A stretch of 64,000 bases of DNA from Mesodorylaimus sp. YZB2_4 (GCA_030248295.1 JASANH010000209.1:558001-622000); one strand, 5' to 3'. Counted from the first letter of the stretch, positions 1-16,105 are shown. Notes: a model not told the origin generated them from the sequence alone. Made by a program: numbers and translations.

Positions 1-1341
1 CAGTCAGGGCGTTCACTTTGTACCTTAGGGGGCTTTACTTCATGGTCCATGTTGCACTTATAAGCCTACAACCCCGCTCATGTTAGCGGGGTAGCTGCTC
101 ATGTTAGCGGGGGAGCTGCTCATGTTAGCGGGGGAGCTGCTCATGTTAGCGGGGAGCAGCTCATGTTAGCGGGGAGCAGCTCATGTTAGCGGGGAGCAGC
201 TCATGTTAGCGGGGAGCAGCTCATGTTAGCGGGGAGCAGCTCATGTTAGCGGTGGAGCAATCACTGCCCTGATGCTTCCATATATTCTTCCTCATATGAA
301 TGTGAAGAGAGGGCTAACTGCCAAGTGACGATAAAAGGCAACAGTTTTGTTGCATCTGCCAGTTTCATATTTTTTCGAGTTGGCGAATGGTTCGGTTTGG
401 ATTACTCTCGAAAATGGTCAACGATAACGATAGCTCGTCTGGCGAAAATGGCGACGATGAATGCACAAAATGTGACAAGACATTTTGTTCGAAATATTCA
501 TTGAGGCGTCACATGAAATCTGTTCATGGAAAGCGAGCGCGGACCAGTACTGTTGATGGTAGCAAGGATGGTGATAGCGAAGAAGCGGATGGCGGCGGAG
601 ACAATGACGATGACGATGAAATAGAACCATCCAATAAAATTTGGCGGACATTCTTGAAACGGATCTTGCGTAATTGGAGGGAAGATGATGATTTTCAAAT
701 GCCAGAAACGGAAGATGATTTTCTAAACCTCAAAGATCAAGTCCGAGAGGAGTTGTACAGTCAAACGGTCAAACTTTTGAACGACTACAATGCACTGGTC
801 GATTCTCCAATATATAAAAAGATTCGAGTCACTGAAGATCGCCTATTACAATTGATGGATGACGAAGATAGTGATGATCAGCAAGAAGCCTTCCAAACGG
901 CCTTCGATCAGAGGAAAACATTGCTATTGAATTTTTTGAATGACAACCTAGATGTAGTTGAAAATTATGCAGAAACATCAGACAGTGGAGAGGAAGATGG
1001 AGAAGAAGAAGAAGAGGACAGTGATTAATCCACCCAACTGATTTTATAAAACTACTGTGCACAAACATTAATACCTTGATATTCAATCATGATCAATATT
1101 TATGTTTCTTTTAATAAATAGCTACTCACCTGCTAACATGAGCAGCTCCCCGCTAACATGAGCTGCTCCCCGCTAACATGAGCTGCTCCCCGCTAACATG
1201 AGCAGCTCCCCCGCTAACATGAGCAGCTCCCCCGCTAACATGAGCAGCTACCCCGCTAACATGAGCGGGGTTGTAGGCTTATAAGTGCAACATGGACCAT
1301 GAATTAAAGCCCCCTAAGGTACAAAGTGAACGCCCTGACTG
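1..1341. mobile_element. DNA transposon with ~80-bp terminal inverted repeats, subterminal iterons and one ORF
   Basis: The first ~80 bases (beginning CAGTCAGGGCGTTCACTTTG) recur inverted at 1262-1341 with one mismatch seen in the outer 50 bases. Inside each end lies a short tandem array of a ~20-bp unit (CATGTTAGCGGGGAGCAGCT): about nine copies at 79-255 and about seven in the opposite orientation at 1134-1268, so the inverted termini total about 250 bp. A single ORF (387-1028) with a polyadenylation signal lies between them. The window begins exactly at the outermost matching base, so target-site duplication and true outer boundary cannot be seen. The ORF has no visible transposase catalytic signature, so the element is either non-autonomous or encodes an accessory or DNA-binding protein. 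The superfamily is not assigned. Confidence 0.85.
387..1028 (+). CDS. Single C2H2 finger, acidic protein encoded inside the transposon
   Basis: An intronless 213-residue ORF centred in the inverted-repeat element. Residues ~25-47 form one C2H2 finger (CTKCDKTF, then H..HMKSVH spacing, C-x2-C-x12-H-x4-H). A basic stretch (GKRAR) follows, then long acidic runs, a central helical segment containing IWRTFLKRIL, and a Glu/Asp-rich C-terminus. An AATAAA at 1113-1118, about 85 nt after the stop, supports a real transcript. The ATG at 387 is used; an in-frame ATG lies at 414. I do not recognise the family. One finger plus acidic tail would fit a protein binding the element's own subterminal iterons, but that is inference. 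No DDE/DDD triad is evident. Confidence 0.7.
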   Translation: MVRFGLLSKMVNDNDSSSGENGDDECTKCDKTFCSKYSLRRHMKSVHGKRARTSTVDGSKDGDSEEADGGGDNDDDDEIEPSNKIWRTFLKRILRNWREDDDFQMPETEDDFLNLKDQVREELYSQTVKLLNDYNALVDSPIYKKIRVTEDRLLQLMDDEDSDDQQEAFQTAFDQRKTLLLNFLNDNLDVVENYAETSDSGEEDGEEEEEDSD

Positions 1342-1499
1342 GATTTGTAGGAAAATGGCATGGTGTATGCTCTCACATTTGCCGCTCACCTGATAAAATG
1401 GAAAGGTCCCCACAAAGTAGGAGCTACTCCTGCTACCAAAGTGCTGCTCTGCCATAAAATGAGCAGATCCAAACAGTTCCCACCAACGAGGACCTGCTC

Positions 1500-1975
1500 T
1501 TGCCAAGAAATGAGCACCTCCGAGCTGCTCCCCACCAAGGAGGAGCTGCTCCTGCCACAAAATGAGCAGCTCCGAGCTGCTCCCCACCAAGGAGGAGCTG
1601 CTCCTGCCACAAAATGAGCAGCTCCGAGCTGCTCCCCACAAGAACTGCTCCTCCGAGCTGCTCCCCACCAAGGAGGAGCTGCTCCTGCCACAAAATGAGC
1701 AGCTCCGAGCTGCTCCCCACCAAGGAGGAACTGCTCCTGCCACAAAATGAGCAGCTCCGAGCTGCTCCCCACCAAGGAGGAGCTGCTCCTGCAACAAAAT
1801 GAGCAGCTCCGAGCTGCTCCCCACCAAGGAGGAGCTGCTCCTGCAACAAAATGAGCAGCTCCGAGCTGCTCCTCACCAAGGAGGAGCTGCTCCTGCAACA
1901 AAATGAGCAGCTCCGAGCTGCTCCTCACCAAGGAGGAGCTGCTCCTGCCACTAAACGAGCAGCTCTGAATGCTCC
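1500..1975. repeat. 52-bp minisatellite array
   Basis: About nine tandem copies of a 52-bp unit built from AGCAGCTCCGAGCTGCTCC and ACCAAGGAGGAGCTGCTCC blocks, with minor variants and one shortened copy near 1640. The unit contains overlapping imperfect palindromes (GAGCAGCTC/GAGCTGCTC). Because 52 is not a multiple of three, several frames stay open and give long artefactual repeat ORFs. It starts about 160 bp after the transposon end and shares the word AGCAGCTC with that element's iterons. Confidence 0.9.
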
Positions 1976-2061
1976 GCTGTAGGTTTCGATGACATGTATG
2001 TCTGCGCGTTCAATTAATCCATTGTCCTCACTGTGCACACTCGACCCTCTTTCTAAACTGC

Positions 2062-2131
2062 CCCCGTGGCGCAACTGGTAGAACTTTCGACTTCCAATCG
2101 GGCGAGGCGGGTTCGATTCTTAGCGGGCGCA
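2062..2131 (+). tRNA. tRNA-Gly(UCC)-like sequence, probably a pseudogene or SINE head
   Basis: A 70-nt stretch has a tRNA-like order. The acceptor strands GCCCCCG/CGGGCGC pair at six of seven positions. A good A box (TGGCGCAACTGG) and B box (GGTTCGATTC) are present. A five-pair anticodon stem around loop CTTCCAA gives anticodon UCC (Gly). The D stem and T stem are poorly paired (about two and three pairs), which argues against a functional tRNA. A decayed tRNA or a tRNA-derived SINE head is more likely. Confidence 0.4.
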
Positions 2132-2224
2132 AAACTTTTCACTTTTCTAAAATCATTGTTCATCAATGGTTGATTAAACACTTGTGATATGATAAGAAGA
2201 TTGGAGCTTGACTTGCTGACTGGT

Positions 2225-2310
2225 CGATGATAAGGTTCAGCTAATGACTAGATAGTGATAAGGTTCAGCTAATGACTAGATATTGATAAGGTTCAGCTAA
2301 TGACTGATAA
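2225..2310. repeat. Short tandem repeat, ~29-bp unit
   Basis: Three near-identical units of TGATAAGGTTCAGCTAATGA separated by CTAGATAGT-like spacers lie at about 2228-2310, then degrade into GATAAG-rich sequence up to 2440. Each unit carries a GATA-type word (TGATAAG). Confidence 0.8.
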
Positions 2311-2644
2311 GGGGGCTCACAGTGATAAGAAGGGCCTCAAGGGACTGACGATTATTAGGTTGGTAAGCTAATTAAGGCCCTGCGGGGCTTGGCTTAAGGC
2401 TAATGGTCAGTAGCTGAGGGGTGATAATAAGCTGGTATGGTAAGCTGGGGGGTTCGACCCCAGCTAGCTGCAGGCGCGCGACGCACACATATACTACTTA
2501 GCTATAATTCTAACAGCTGAACACCTAGCAGGCTGAAGTGAATCTCTGGGATTGGAATCATTTTTCCTTCTACTCTACATACCTCCCAAGGCAACAGTGT
2601 CAGATCGCCGCAACACGCCGCCCAACATGAAACTAGCAACTTAC

Positions 2645-2751
2645 CTCCGTTGTTCTGCAAGTTGCCTTCGTTTTTCTTCTAACAACTCCCGCAGCCTCTC
2701 GTTGTCATCCGATGGCTCGAAACGGTAGGCCTCGGCGCTGAAAGTTGCCAT
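2645..2751 (-). CDS. Candidate first coding exon of a gene continuing beyond the left edge
   Basis: On the minus strand an ATG at 2751 opens a 35-codon frame (beginning MATFSAEAYRFEPSDD, ending in a charged helix ELLEEKRRQLAEQR). It ends exactly at a consensus donor, GGAG|GTAAGT, in phase 2. The charged, heptad-like end suggests entry into a coiled coil. No matching acceptor exon is recognisable between this point and position 1, so the rest would lie outside the window and the transposon at 1-1341 would sit in its intron. The family is not recognised. Support is codon texture plus donor only. Confidence 0.4.
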
Positions 2752-4480
2752 TTGGTGTTATCCAATTTCGTAATTACTAGATCAGACTCGACGGTCATCA
2801 GAGTAGGGAGCATGCAACGACTTGATGAAACATACCAGCAAATATGAAGACAAAGGCCGGCCAAAGGTCGCTCGAGCGCGCACACCTGGCAATTATATCC
2901 ATTCCGCACTTGTTATAAGTCCGATCATTGCTATCAAAAAGGATGGGCGCTGGTCACCTGGCCGAGTGACCAAATCGGAAAATATTTTTCTAGCCCTTAT
3001 TCAGACCCCTTGTGCTTTTTTTGAATTCAGTCTGGCCAAAATCTAGCTCCTATCGTTACACTTGAAACAATACCTTTAAGTTACGCAAACTAAAACTTAC
3101 TTCCTAACCGTCGGATAGCTTAGACGGGTCGGGCCTATCGCCTGTAGCTAATAATGCTATTAATTCAGGCAGATCGTAAACATCTATAATATCCGTGATT
3201 TTAAAAAAAACTTCCGGGTGATACTAAAAGCCAAAAGTCCGTCCGTCCGTGACATCTTCCTAGCGCAGGAATGTTTTACCGTGTCGTGTGTCAGCACAAC
3301 AGCAACCCAACCTGATCTTGCCTAACCTACCGTAACCCGGTGCCACCACTTAGATTAGAAGGGTAACCTAAGAACCCGTTTGCTATCCTAATCCGCTCAC
3401 ACACCGATCACTCTTACCGTACCGCCTTGGTGACCGCCGATCCGACGCGCACCCAAGACGCTGAGACGAATAAGGGGCTATGCTCGAGAGAGCCATTGTC
3501 CCGATCCGTCACGTCCCTCGCAATTCCAACGCCACACCACACACGTGAGCCCAGTCCTCGGCCGGGTTCGCCTCGTCGCCCCGATCGTGTCGCTGATAAG
3601 GCGAATAGACCAAAACACAAGACGAAATCTCAGGACGACTTTACTGAACCGAATCCTTCAACTGAACTGACTAAACTGTACAAAATCAGGCACAGCGCAC
3701 CAAAAGGCAGGTCATCATCATCGTCAACCCTCCAATCACATCACATCCTTCAGGGTCTTCACCAGTAACGAGCGCCCTCTGGCCACTGGTCTTGCTCTTC
3801 TCCGAGGTGGTCGCTGGTCGACGTCTGGCGCACGTGAACGCCACCCGCTGGGCTTGAGGTCGCGGCGAGTATGTCCCGACGGTAGCACGTGCTCCGTCCA
3901 GGCTCACCACACTCGGCATAGGCACCGCTCGTGCCGTTCACGCCGACCCCGGCCCCCATATCCACCACTGGGTGTTGTCCACCTGATTTCCGCCGACCAT
4001 TGTCCATGGTTCCAAATTTACGACCTTGTTTTGGTCCGGGCCACCACTACTCCGCCGCTAATCCATTTGTTTTCGCCAAATTCGCATCGTCAACGGGCGG
4101 AAAGTTGAGCTTACTGTGCCTGACTGGCACATTCACAACAGGAAAAACGATTTTCGTCGATTTTCTCAAAAGTCTTAGTCACGACCGCCCTCGATCACAA
4201 CATAAAACTTATGCAGAATTTCGAGCTCTATAAGAATGCATAAAATTTTTCCCCAATTTTTCATCCGATTGTTAGATAATCGATAGTTTCTTCAACGTGG
4301 GGAAAATGGTTTCCGCCGATTTTCTCGAAATTTTCAGCGACGACCACCTTGGATCCCAGCACCAAAGTTGTAGAGAATTTCGAGCTCCACGAAACTACTA
4401 TAAATATCATATTCGAGTTTTGATCGGATCGCTACATAATCGATGAAATAAAAGTTATCGCTAGGGGGGCGCGGTCGTGT
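2752..4480. other. Non-coding stretch, no gene recognised
   Basis: Spacer with a GC-richer block at about 3400-4100 that keeps overlapping frames open by composition only. No splice-flanked coding block, RNA gene or clear repeat was recognised apart from short TAACCTA-like words near 3300-3370. It ends in a run of 15 G at 4481-4495. Confidence 0.5.
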
Positions 4481-4502
4481 GGGGGGGGGGGGGGGTCGAG
4501 GG

Positions 4503-4934
4503 CATGGCTAAACTATATGTGATAAATCACTGGCTAGCACCGACGCGGGCGCCCCCCTAATCAGTCAAATGTGGACAATTTAAACTGTCATCATCATTAC
4601 AGGTGTAAACATCATTATTTTGAATTTGCCGCCAGTCAGGTTCGAAGCATACTGTACAAAACTGCGCAATATAGTCAGCTTGCCGCATCCTAGCAGACGG
4701 GACCGATGAGAACATGATTGGCGGCAAATTCAAAATAACGATGTTTACGCCTAAACGTGACGACGGCTCAAATTGTCCACATTTGACTGATTTCGTGCCT
4801 CTTGGCACTGTTCATTTGTTATCATTCCTTTCCGGGCTTTCATGGAGAATTCCGGCCACGCTGACTGATTCATACCGGTGGGGGGCGCCCGCGTCGGTGC
4901 GAGCCAGTGATTCATCACATATAGTATAGCCATG
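4503..4934. mobile_element. hAT-like palindromic MITE with 8-bp target-site duplication
   Basis: A 432-bp element with inverted arms of roughly 150-200 bp. The left end reads CATGGCTAAACTATATGTGA and the right end, inverted, CATGGCTATACTATATGTGA. Similarity continues through ACCGACGCGGGCGCC and further in. It is flanked by the direct repeat GTCGAGGG (4495-4502 and 4935-4942). An 8-bp target duplication and a CANNG-type terminus are typical of hAT elements. There is no transposase ORF, so it is non-autonomous. Confidence 0.75.
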
Positions 4935-5083
4935 GTCGAGGGTACGTGTTGGTCTTTTCCTGCCGTGCACAGTACTTTTTTGGACGTTTTATGAAAGAAG
5001 GAAGCGGCCTACCCAGAAAGGGGAAAACGTGCTATAGCATGTTTTGAAACGACATTCACAGGGTGTTGGATCTATAACTTACA

Positions 5084-5635
5084 AGGAGACTGCATTTCCT
5101 ATACCGCGATGTTATAAATTTCCAGCGGGCTTACGTATTTACACCTTGTCATAAGCAGTTTGTGTCTGCGCAGAGTGTGCGCGGCCTCCCCTCGGGTCTT
5201 CCCTTCGCTGGTACCTACAGAGGTAAAACAAATACAGTATACGCAAAGAAAACAAGAATAAAAATAGGATATAATGCCAGCCACGATAAAGGAAAAATAA
5301 GTTTTACTGGTTTGATCGCACTTTTTGCTAGGATACAAATTCTAGGGTTCGCAAAACATTTCTAATAACAAAGTACCTAATCTATTGCCGAAATCGATAT
5401 AAATCGGTATTGCCTCCCATAAAACGGTTTAAAATTGAGCATTATTGGTAAGTGTCGTCGAAACGTCTGAAAGATGTTGTCGTCGTCTCGAAAATGGTAA
5501 ATTTGGTCACCAAGAACCAAAAACTAGGAGGCCGACCGCGCACAATTTGCACAGACCCTCAAAACTGCTTATGACAAGGTGTAAATAAGCCTGCTACAAA
5601 CTCATAACATTGCGGTATAGAAGATGCAGTCTCCT
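5084..5635. mobile_element. Fold-back MITE-like element
   Basis: Inverted arms of about 115 bp (outer end AGGAGACTGCAT) match between 5084-5200 and 5522-5635. They share the blocks TTTACACCTTGTCATAAGCA and GTGCGCGG. No clean target-site duplication is visible and no coding frame is convincing. Confidence 0.65.
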
Positions 5636-6615
5636 ACTGATTTATAGGTCCAACTCCTTAAAATTCACGACCTCGAATAAGCGACTCGGAACGATATAAA
5701 ACGAGATTGGCAGGAAAAACCGTGCTAGGCAAACTCTTTGTCTTGGCTCATGGATTTGAATATGCATGCGCAAAATGTCAAAATATTTTGACTTGCCATG
5801 TTCCGAGAAGCTAGGCTTCCCTAAAACAGACCGTGGGTGTTTTAAGAAATCTTTAGGACTGTTCCTGGGTAATGACGTTGACTGAGGCCAAAACTTTTTT
5901 GACATTGATTTTGACTTTGACATTGGCAGCACTAGACCCGATATGAACGATATGTTTATGATATATTTTTACAGTTAACTTTTCGATACTTTGCTCGCTT
6001 TTCTGTTCGATTTTGGTGAGCTTTTTTGAAGATGCACTGCATTGTGCAGACGCAGTGGCGCGCATATAAGCCCCCACTATAAGCGCTAAACAAGCTTCTG
6101 CTAGCCCATCTAGCCATTTTCTATTTCATCACTAATCTAAACACCAACAGTTCGCTATGACGCGACAGCTGTGGCCATCAAGTCACCCCAGTTTCTTCGC
6201 TCTGGCTTCTTCTGGAGCAATGTTACGCAGATTTACGCAATCGCAGTTTGCAGAGGACACTTTTCTGTCTATTCGTAAGATAGGCCATATTGCGGGATCT
6301 AGGGGGCAAATCTGGGGAATCAGAAGCATCCCTCCCCAACGTTTTATGCGCGGCCAAGGTCGCTTTAGCTGCAAGGGCTAGTGGCCTGTCCCAATGATTT
6401 CTGAGAGTCAGCCAGTCCAAAGATCGACAGCTGCTTCCAAAATCGAGTCAGGGCAACTCTTTTCAGTAATTTTGACTCCATTAGACAAAACCCAGTTTTT
6501 CTTATTTTCACGACTTCCAACCCAAACCATGATTGATGCAGCAGAATTCAAGCAAGCCGCAAACTGAGCCAGCCAATGCTAAGCTACGCTATCTAATCAT
6601 GATCGATAATTTTAA

Positions 6616-7113
6616 TTGATCATTTGCGCTGATCAGCAATGGCACTTGAAAAAAGGCTTCCAAGTGTTTTTTCTGCGCCAAAATTTTTCGTTTTGACCCG
6701 AGATATTGAAGAAATCTCAAACTGGGCAAGAAGTACATGGAGCAACTTTTGAATTTCCCGCCCGCGCACCGCTTTTGGCATAAGAGCAGTTTCGACTGCT
6801 TACTCTAAAAATCGGAAGACAATACATAACTTTTTCACTTCGCGCCGGTCTAATTTTGTACTAAACTATTTGACTTTCGTGAAAAATTAGAAAAGTAGCA
6901 AATTTAATGACGATTTCTAGAAGAAGCAGCCGAAACCGCTCTTATGTCATAAGCGGCACGCGGGCGGGAAATTCAAAAGGTGCGCACTGCGGGTACTTCT
7001 TGCCGAATTGGAGTTTTCTTCAATATCTCCGGTAAAAATGAAAAAAGAAAATCTTTTGGATCTTTTTTCAAGGGCTACAAGACGGGCCATCCATGATTAG
7101 CGCAAATGATCAA
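6616..7113. mobile_element. Palindromic MITE, family carrying TTTGAATTTCCCGCCCG
   Basis: Imperfect inverted arms run inward from TTGATCATTTGCGCT (6616 and, inverted, 7113). They include CTTGAAAAAAGG, TTTTGAATTTCCCGCCCG (near 6738; inverted near 6962) and AGAGCGGTTTCGGCTGCTT-like blocks. The inner arms closely match a second copy at about 38060-38360 in a LIM-gene intron. No transposase frame is present. Target-site duplication was not resolved. Confidence 0.65.
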
Positions 7114-7356
7114 CGAGTGTAGGTCGCTCGAGTTGTGATCGAATATTCTCGGAATGCCAGTCTTTTCTGACAGCCTTTTTGGGCCTGTTTAAACTCGTCG
7201 CATGAACCCTTTTGTTGTCACTTGGGGACCAAGATTCCTTGGCTATGCTTAGCGAAGTGCATGTTCAATGAGAACTGGAACCCCCGGTATTCGGCCGAAT
7301 CTGAAAAGTTGATTGGCTCTCGCTGGATGTGATAGGGCGAACAGCTGACCATCGTT
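7114..7356. other. Short spacer, nothing recognised
   Basis: No splice-flanked exon, RNA gene or clear repeat was seen between the MITE and the short ORF at 7357-7524. Confidence 0.4.
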
Positions 7357-7524
7357 CTAATGATTACGAGCATGCTCATCCAGAAAAATTGTCTCATCAA
7401 TCAAGGAACTCGATCTTTGACGGCCAGCATTTGATGCCATCGCAGTCTTGCACAGCTCATCCTTGGCCATCATTCGAACCGAGTTCAGGGCGGGGTCCAT
7501 GACATAGTTCAGGTCGCAGGTCAT
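7357..7524 (-). CDS. Short coding-like ORF, 55 codons, unknown
   Basis: The minus-strand frame from ATG 7524 to TAG 7357 begins MTCDLNYVMDPALNSV and continues through MMAKDELCK to a serine-rich RQRSSSLID and acidic end. Codon texture looks protein-coding (no low complexity). The frame stays open seven codons upstream of this ATG to a TGA, so the ATG may not be the true start or the block may be a terminal exon. It lies about 480 nt downstream of the ACSL stop on the same strand. The family is not recognised. A 3' terminal exon of an otherwise unseen gene is as likely as an independent peptide. Confidence 0.3.
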   Translation of the reverse strand: MTCDLNYVMDPALNSVRMMAKDELCKTAMASNAGRQRSSSLIDETIFLDEHARNH

Positions 7525-8004
7525 AGCCACCACCTCTTCCTCACAAATCCATCACTTCACTGACCACCATCCAAAACACAATACACGCCATCCCACTGTT
7601 CAAAACCAACTATTACCTTGAAACCTTGAAGAAGGAATCACAGGAGAAACCAAATCCCTCAACTTCGGACAGAAAAAAAATCGAAACCGGCAAAAATCAA
7701 ACGAAACCCATTTTCACACCTCGTATCCTCGTACAGCGACTAGCCGCATCAAAAAAATTCAAAAGATGATTGAATTCGAATTCAAAACAGGAGTAAGCAT
7801 GTTTGATAATCATCCGAGGTTAAGTGACAACTGAAACAATTTTCACTCAAAATCGCGCTCATTACCTAATTACAGCGCAACCAAGAAAAAATCCAGCGTA
7901 AGCTCAGTTGGATACATATGGGCCGAAAAACATGCTAAAACTGTTCCACACAAATTCCCCAGCCCCAATGAACATTACGCATTACTTCAACCTCACCCTC
8001 ACGT

Positions 8005-13503
<5,499 letters not shown>

Positions 13504-15090
13504 TTCGTCCGCTAAAGCCTTCTTGAGGTTGACAAAATCTATAATTAGAATTCAAATGTTATAGTAAAAAAAAGATTCGAAAGAGCAATTAAATGCGATC
13601 GTATTATACCTGAATCAAACAAAAATCCGTTAAACTCCAACCGGAACTAGAACACGAGTAAGGACAATTCCCGCGGACTAAAGTGCGAGAAAATTTAAAT
13701 TATAGTAATGTAGTAAAGATTGTTCAGACGTTCGACACGAAATTATTCATCGTGACGAAACAAAGAATAAGCGAGCGGGCATCACGCCACCCCGCTTTTT
13801 TTGTTTTTCAATCATTTTGTATTCTTACAGTATCCTCTCGCACATTGCTGATGATCATGTACACGTCTGCTTCTTCTTTTACGCGGGTAATACAAAATAC
13901 CGCTCCGTCGCGACACCCCCCCCCCCCCCCCCTAGAAATCCTCCCCCTCTGGTCCCCCCCTCTGAAACCCCCCCTGGTTATTTTTCCCCGTCTGGGACAC
14001 ATTTCAAAAAATTCCCCCCCCCACCCCCCCCCCGGGAGAATTTCGAAAAACACGGGATGCTAGCGTACGCCTGTTGTCCATTAGGTCGCACCTGGCATGG
14101 CTGGTGACATTAATGAGGCGAGTTGTTATGGTCTGCTTGTCGCCCATAAAACCGCGAGTACATGTAGGAGTACGTGTTTCTCCTCAGGCACCTACTTGGA
14201 AGAGAAGGACACGCGCAGTCGTGTGGTTTCTGTGTGGTTTCTGGTGCGATAGGAATTGAACACGTTCGATCAAACTCAGTGATGGACTATACGGGCACAC
14301 GATGTCAATGGAGATGGGCGACTCACGACGTCAGTGATCATGATTTTTTGGGTTCGATATTTTGTGTTTCGAATATTTCGTGTTCGGTTTTCGTGTGAGC
14401 TGAGGGGAGGTGAATGTCACAGTAGAGTTTGTATCTCCCGCGCAGATATCATGTAGTGTACAGAAGTGTGCGCTATTGTAAAGCTTGCTCGCCAGGGCTG
14501 CGGCCAGAGCAGGCGAGCTGTGTAGAGTATGGAGGACTGTCATATAATTTTCGTCCAGTGCGGTTGTGCTTCAGATTGGTCTTCTTCACACGCGGTCACG
14601 TCGGACAGTGACGTGAAAAAGTGACCAAAATTTTATGGCTGGGCACAAAATTGACGTACACACGCTTGATGCTCAGGTTCAGAAACTGTGCCGCCAGCTA
14701 CAATAATTGCTGAAAATGCGGTTTTGTCCGAGTAGGTGCTTGGTCGTTTTTGGCGATGGCGATCTATCACGTACAGTATGTGGACGCTAATAGGTGTCGT
14801 TCCACTTGTGAATTTTCGATATGACTAGGCGAAATTCACCAATGGTTTGTTAAGCATTTCTGCTGCCATGTTTATGGAGGCGGTGGTCGTAAACTGCTTT
14901 CAAACGTCGACGTTGGCACCGCTGAAGAGGGAGGGACCTGAGCTCTTTCATCACGCCACAAACTCCAGTGCAGGTAACAAAGTCCTCTGACCTGGTCCAT
15001 TGCTGAAACGTTAATGGAACTTTCCCAGGTCCAGACTCGATGCTCATCAGATGCTAGACGAGCCTGTTTAATATTGGGCATCGGAGCAAG
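13504..15090. other. Intergenic stretch with a C-rich low-complexity block
   Basis: Upstream of ACSL. Holds a 17-C run at 13916-13932 inside a ~130-bp C-rich block (13910-14040) that keeps Pro-rich and Gly-rich frames open on both strands. No convincing exon was seen. The words ACGCCTGTTGTCCATTAGGT near 14070 recur inverted near 17720. Confidence 0.5.
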
Positions 15091-15179
15091 TGCAGAGTCT
15101 CGACTGGCAATCGATACTCTGCACGGAGGCGGCAGCTTGGAGCGTCGGAAGACTTGGTTGGCTGACCAGTGTGGTGCCC

Positions 15180-15640
15180 TCCCCAAGTGTGGGGTGGAAG
15201 ACCTACACGCGTACTAAGGTTCGATCTACCCTGCGCGGTCCCTACTGAAACGGACACTAATATAGACACCTCTACGCTGGTACAACCAACCAAGTGAAGA
15301 GCACTTATAAGGGAAGGGCAGCTGGGGGATGAGACCCAACCGCACCGATCGACGAGTAGATGATGACTGAAGACCAGTCTAGGCGGGCCGGCCAAAGGGC
15401 CGATCCGGGCGCGGGACATAACCAGATCTAACTGGTTATATCTGGGCTCGCTCTGCTCTCATCAAAGAGGCCTATGGAAGGACACTCCGTGCATAAGGAA
15501 ACACGTGTCGCCGGGCGGTCTGCACCGAACGGAGAAAGAACCCCCTTCAAGAGATTGGGGTTGCACCAGGGTTCTGCGTTGTGCAAGCTGCAGTCACTCC
15601 TTCCAGCAGTATGGGCCCAGTCGTAATACACAAGCGTTTA
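15180..15640 (+). repeat. Dispersed repeat, uninterrupted copy
   Basis: The segment around 15198-15470 matches 28710-28980 closely (shared CCCTGCGCGGTCCCTAC, GAAACGGACAC, GACACCTC). The continuation at 15500-15580 (CGCCGGGCGGT, TCAAGAGATTGGGGTT) matches 30510-30575. A tRNA-like B box (GGTTCGATCTACCC) near its start suggests a tRNA-derived SINE. In the other copy the two halves are separated by a 1.5-kb insertion. Confidence 0.7.
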
Positions 15641-15940
15641 CTCTACCAATTTTTATCTCAAAAACCAGTGAGAAGTCCGTGATTGCTTTTGCGGTACTCA
15701 CACTTGGTTCAGATTTTGAAATCAGGCGACGTATGCATGAAGACTATCCGCTAGCGTTCGTTCAGGATTCCAATCGGACTCATAACGCAAAAAATAAGAA
15801 CCTACCACGCAAGAATCGACACCTGCAGATCCAACAAACACACATCACGCGCCATGGTTAGTGACTTTACTTCGAAAAAAAACAGCGCTTATCACACATG
15901 GTGATCACCTTTGCATCCATTTAATCAGACGACTTGTACA

Positions 15941-16105
15941 CTAGCCACGCGATTTCTGTGGCTGACCACCAGGTTTCACCGATTCCGCCAGTTTCTTCGA
16001 TTCAGCATTGGATTTGGTCGATTTGGGGCTGGGTCCCACGGAAATGTAGGCAGGTTTCTTGGACTGCACAGCCATGCTGCCACTGATCGCAGCGTCAGCC
16101 ATCAT
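15941..16105 (-). CDS. Short basic coding-like ORF, 54 aa, unknown
   Basis: Starts with two consecutive ATGs (16105, 16102). Reads MMADAAISGSMAVQSKKP followed by a Ser/Pro/Lys-rich tail to TAG at 15941. Lysine- and serine-rich, no transmembrane segment or signal peptide, and it looks like an unstructured basic peptide. Codon texture is plausible, but no splice signals or homologous family confirm it. The opposite strand also has a 69-aa frame here, which is judged the shadow. Confidence 0.3.
   Translation of the reverse strand: MMADAAISGSMAVQSKKPAYISVGPSPKSTKSNAESKKLAESVKPGGQPQKSRG

Noticed and set aside
1279-1931. Several long overlapping frames with Ser/Glu/Leu-rich repeats on both strands
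   Set aside because: They are translations of the 52-bp minisatellite in rotating frames; no start context, splice or codon support.
3414-4233. Overlapping frames of 68-113 codons in a GC-rich stretch
   Set aside because: Open by base composition on both strands; no domain, no coding texture and no splice partners.
13808-14107. Pro-rich and Gly-rich frames
   Set aside because: Products of poly-C/poly-G low complexity.
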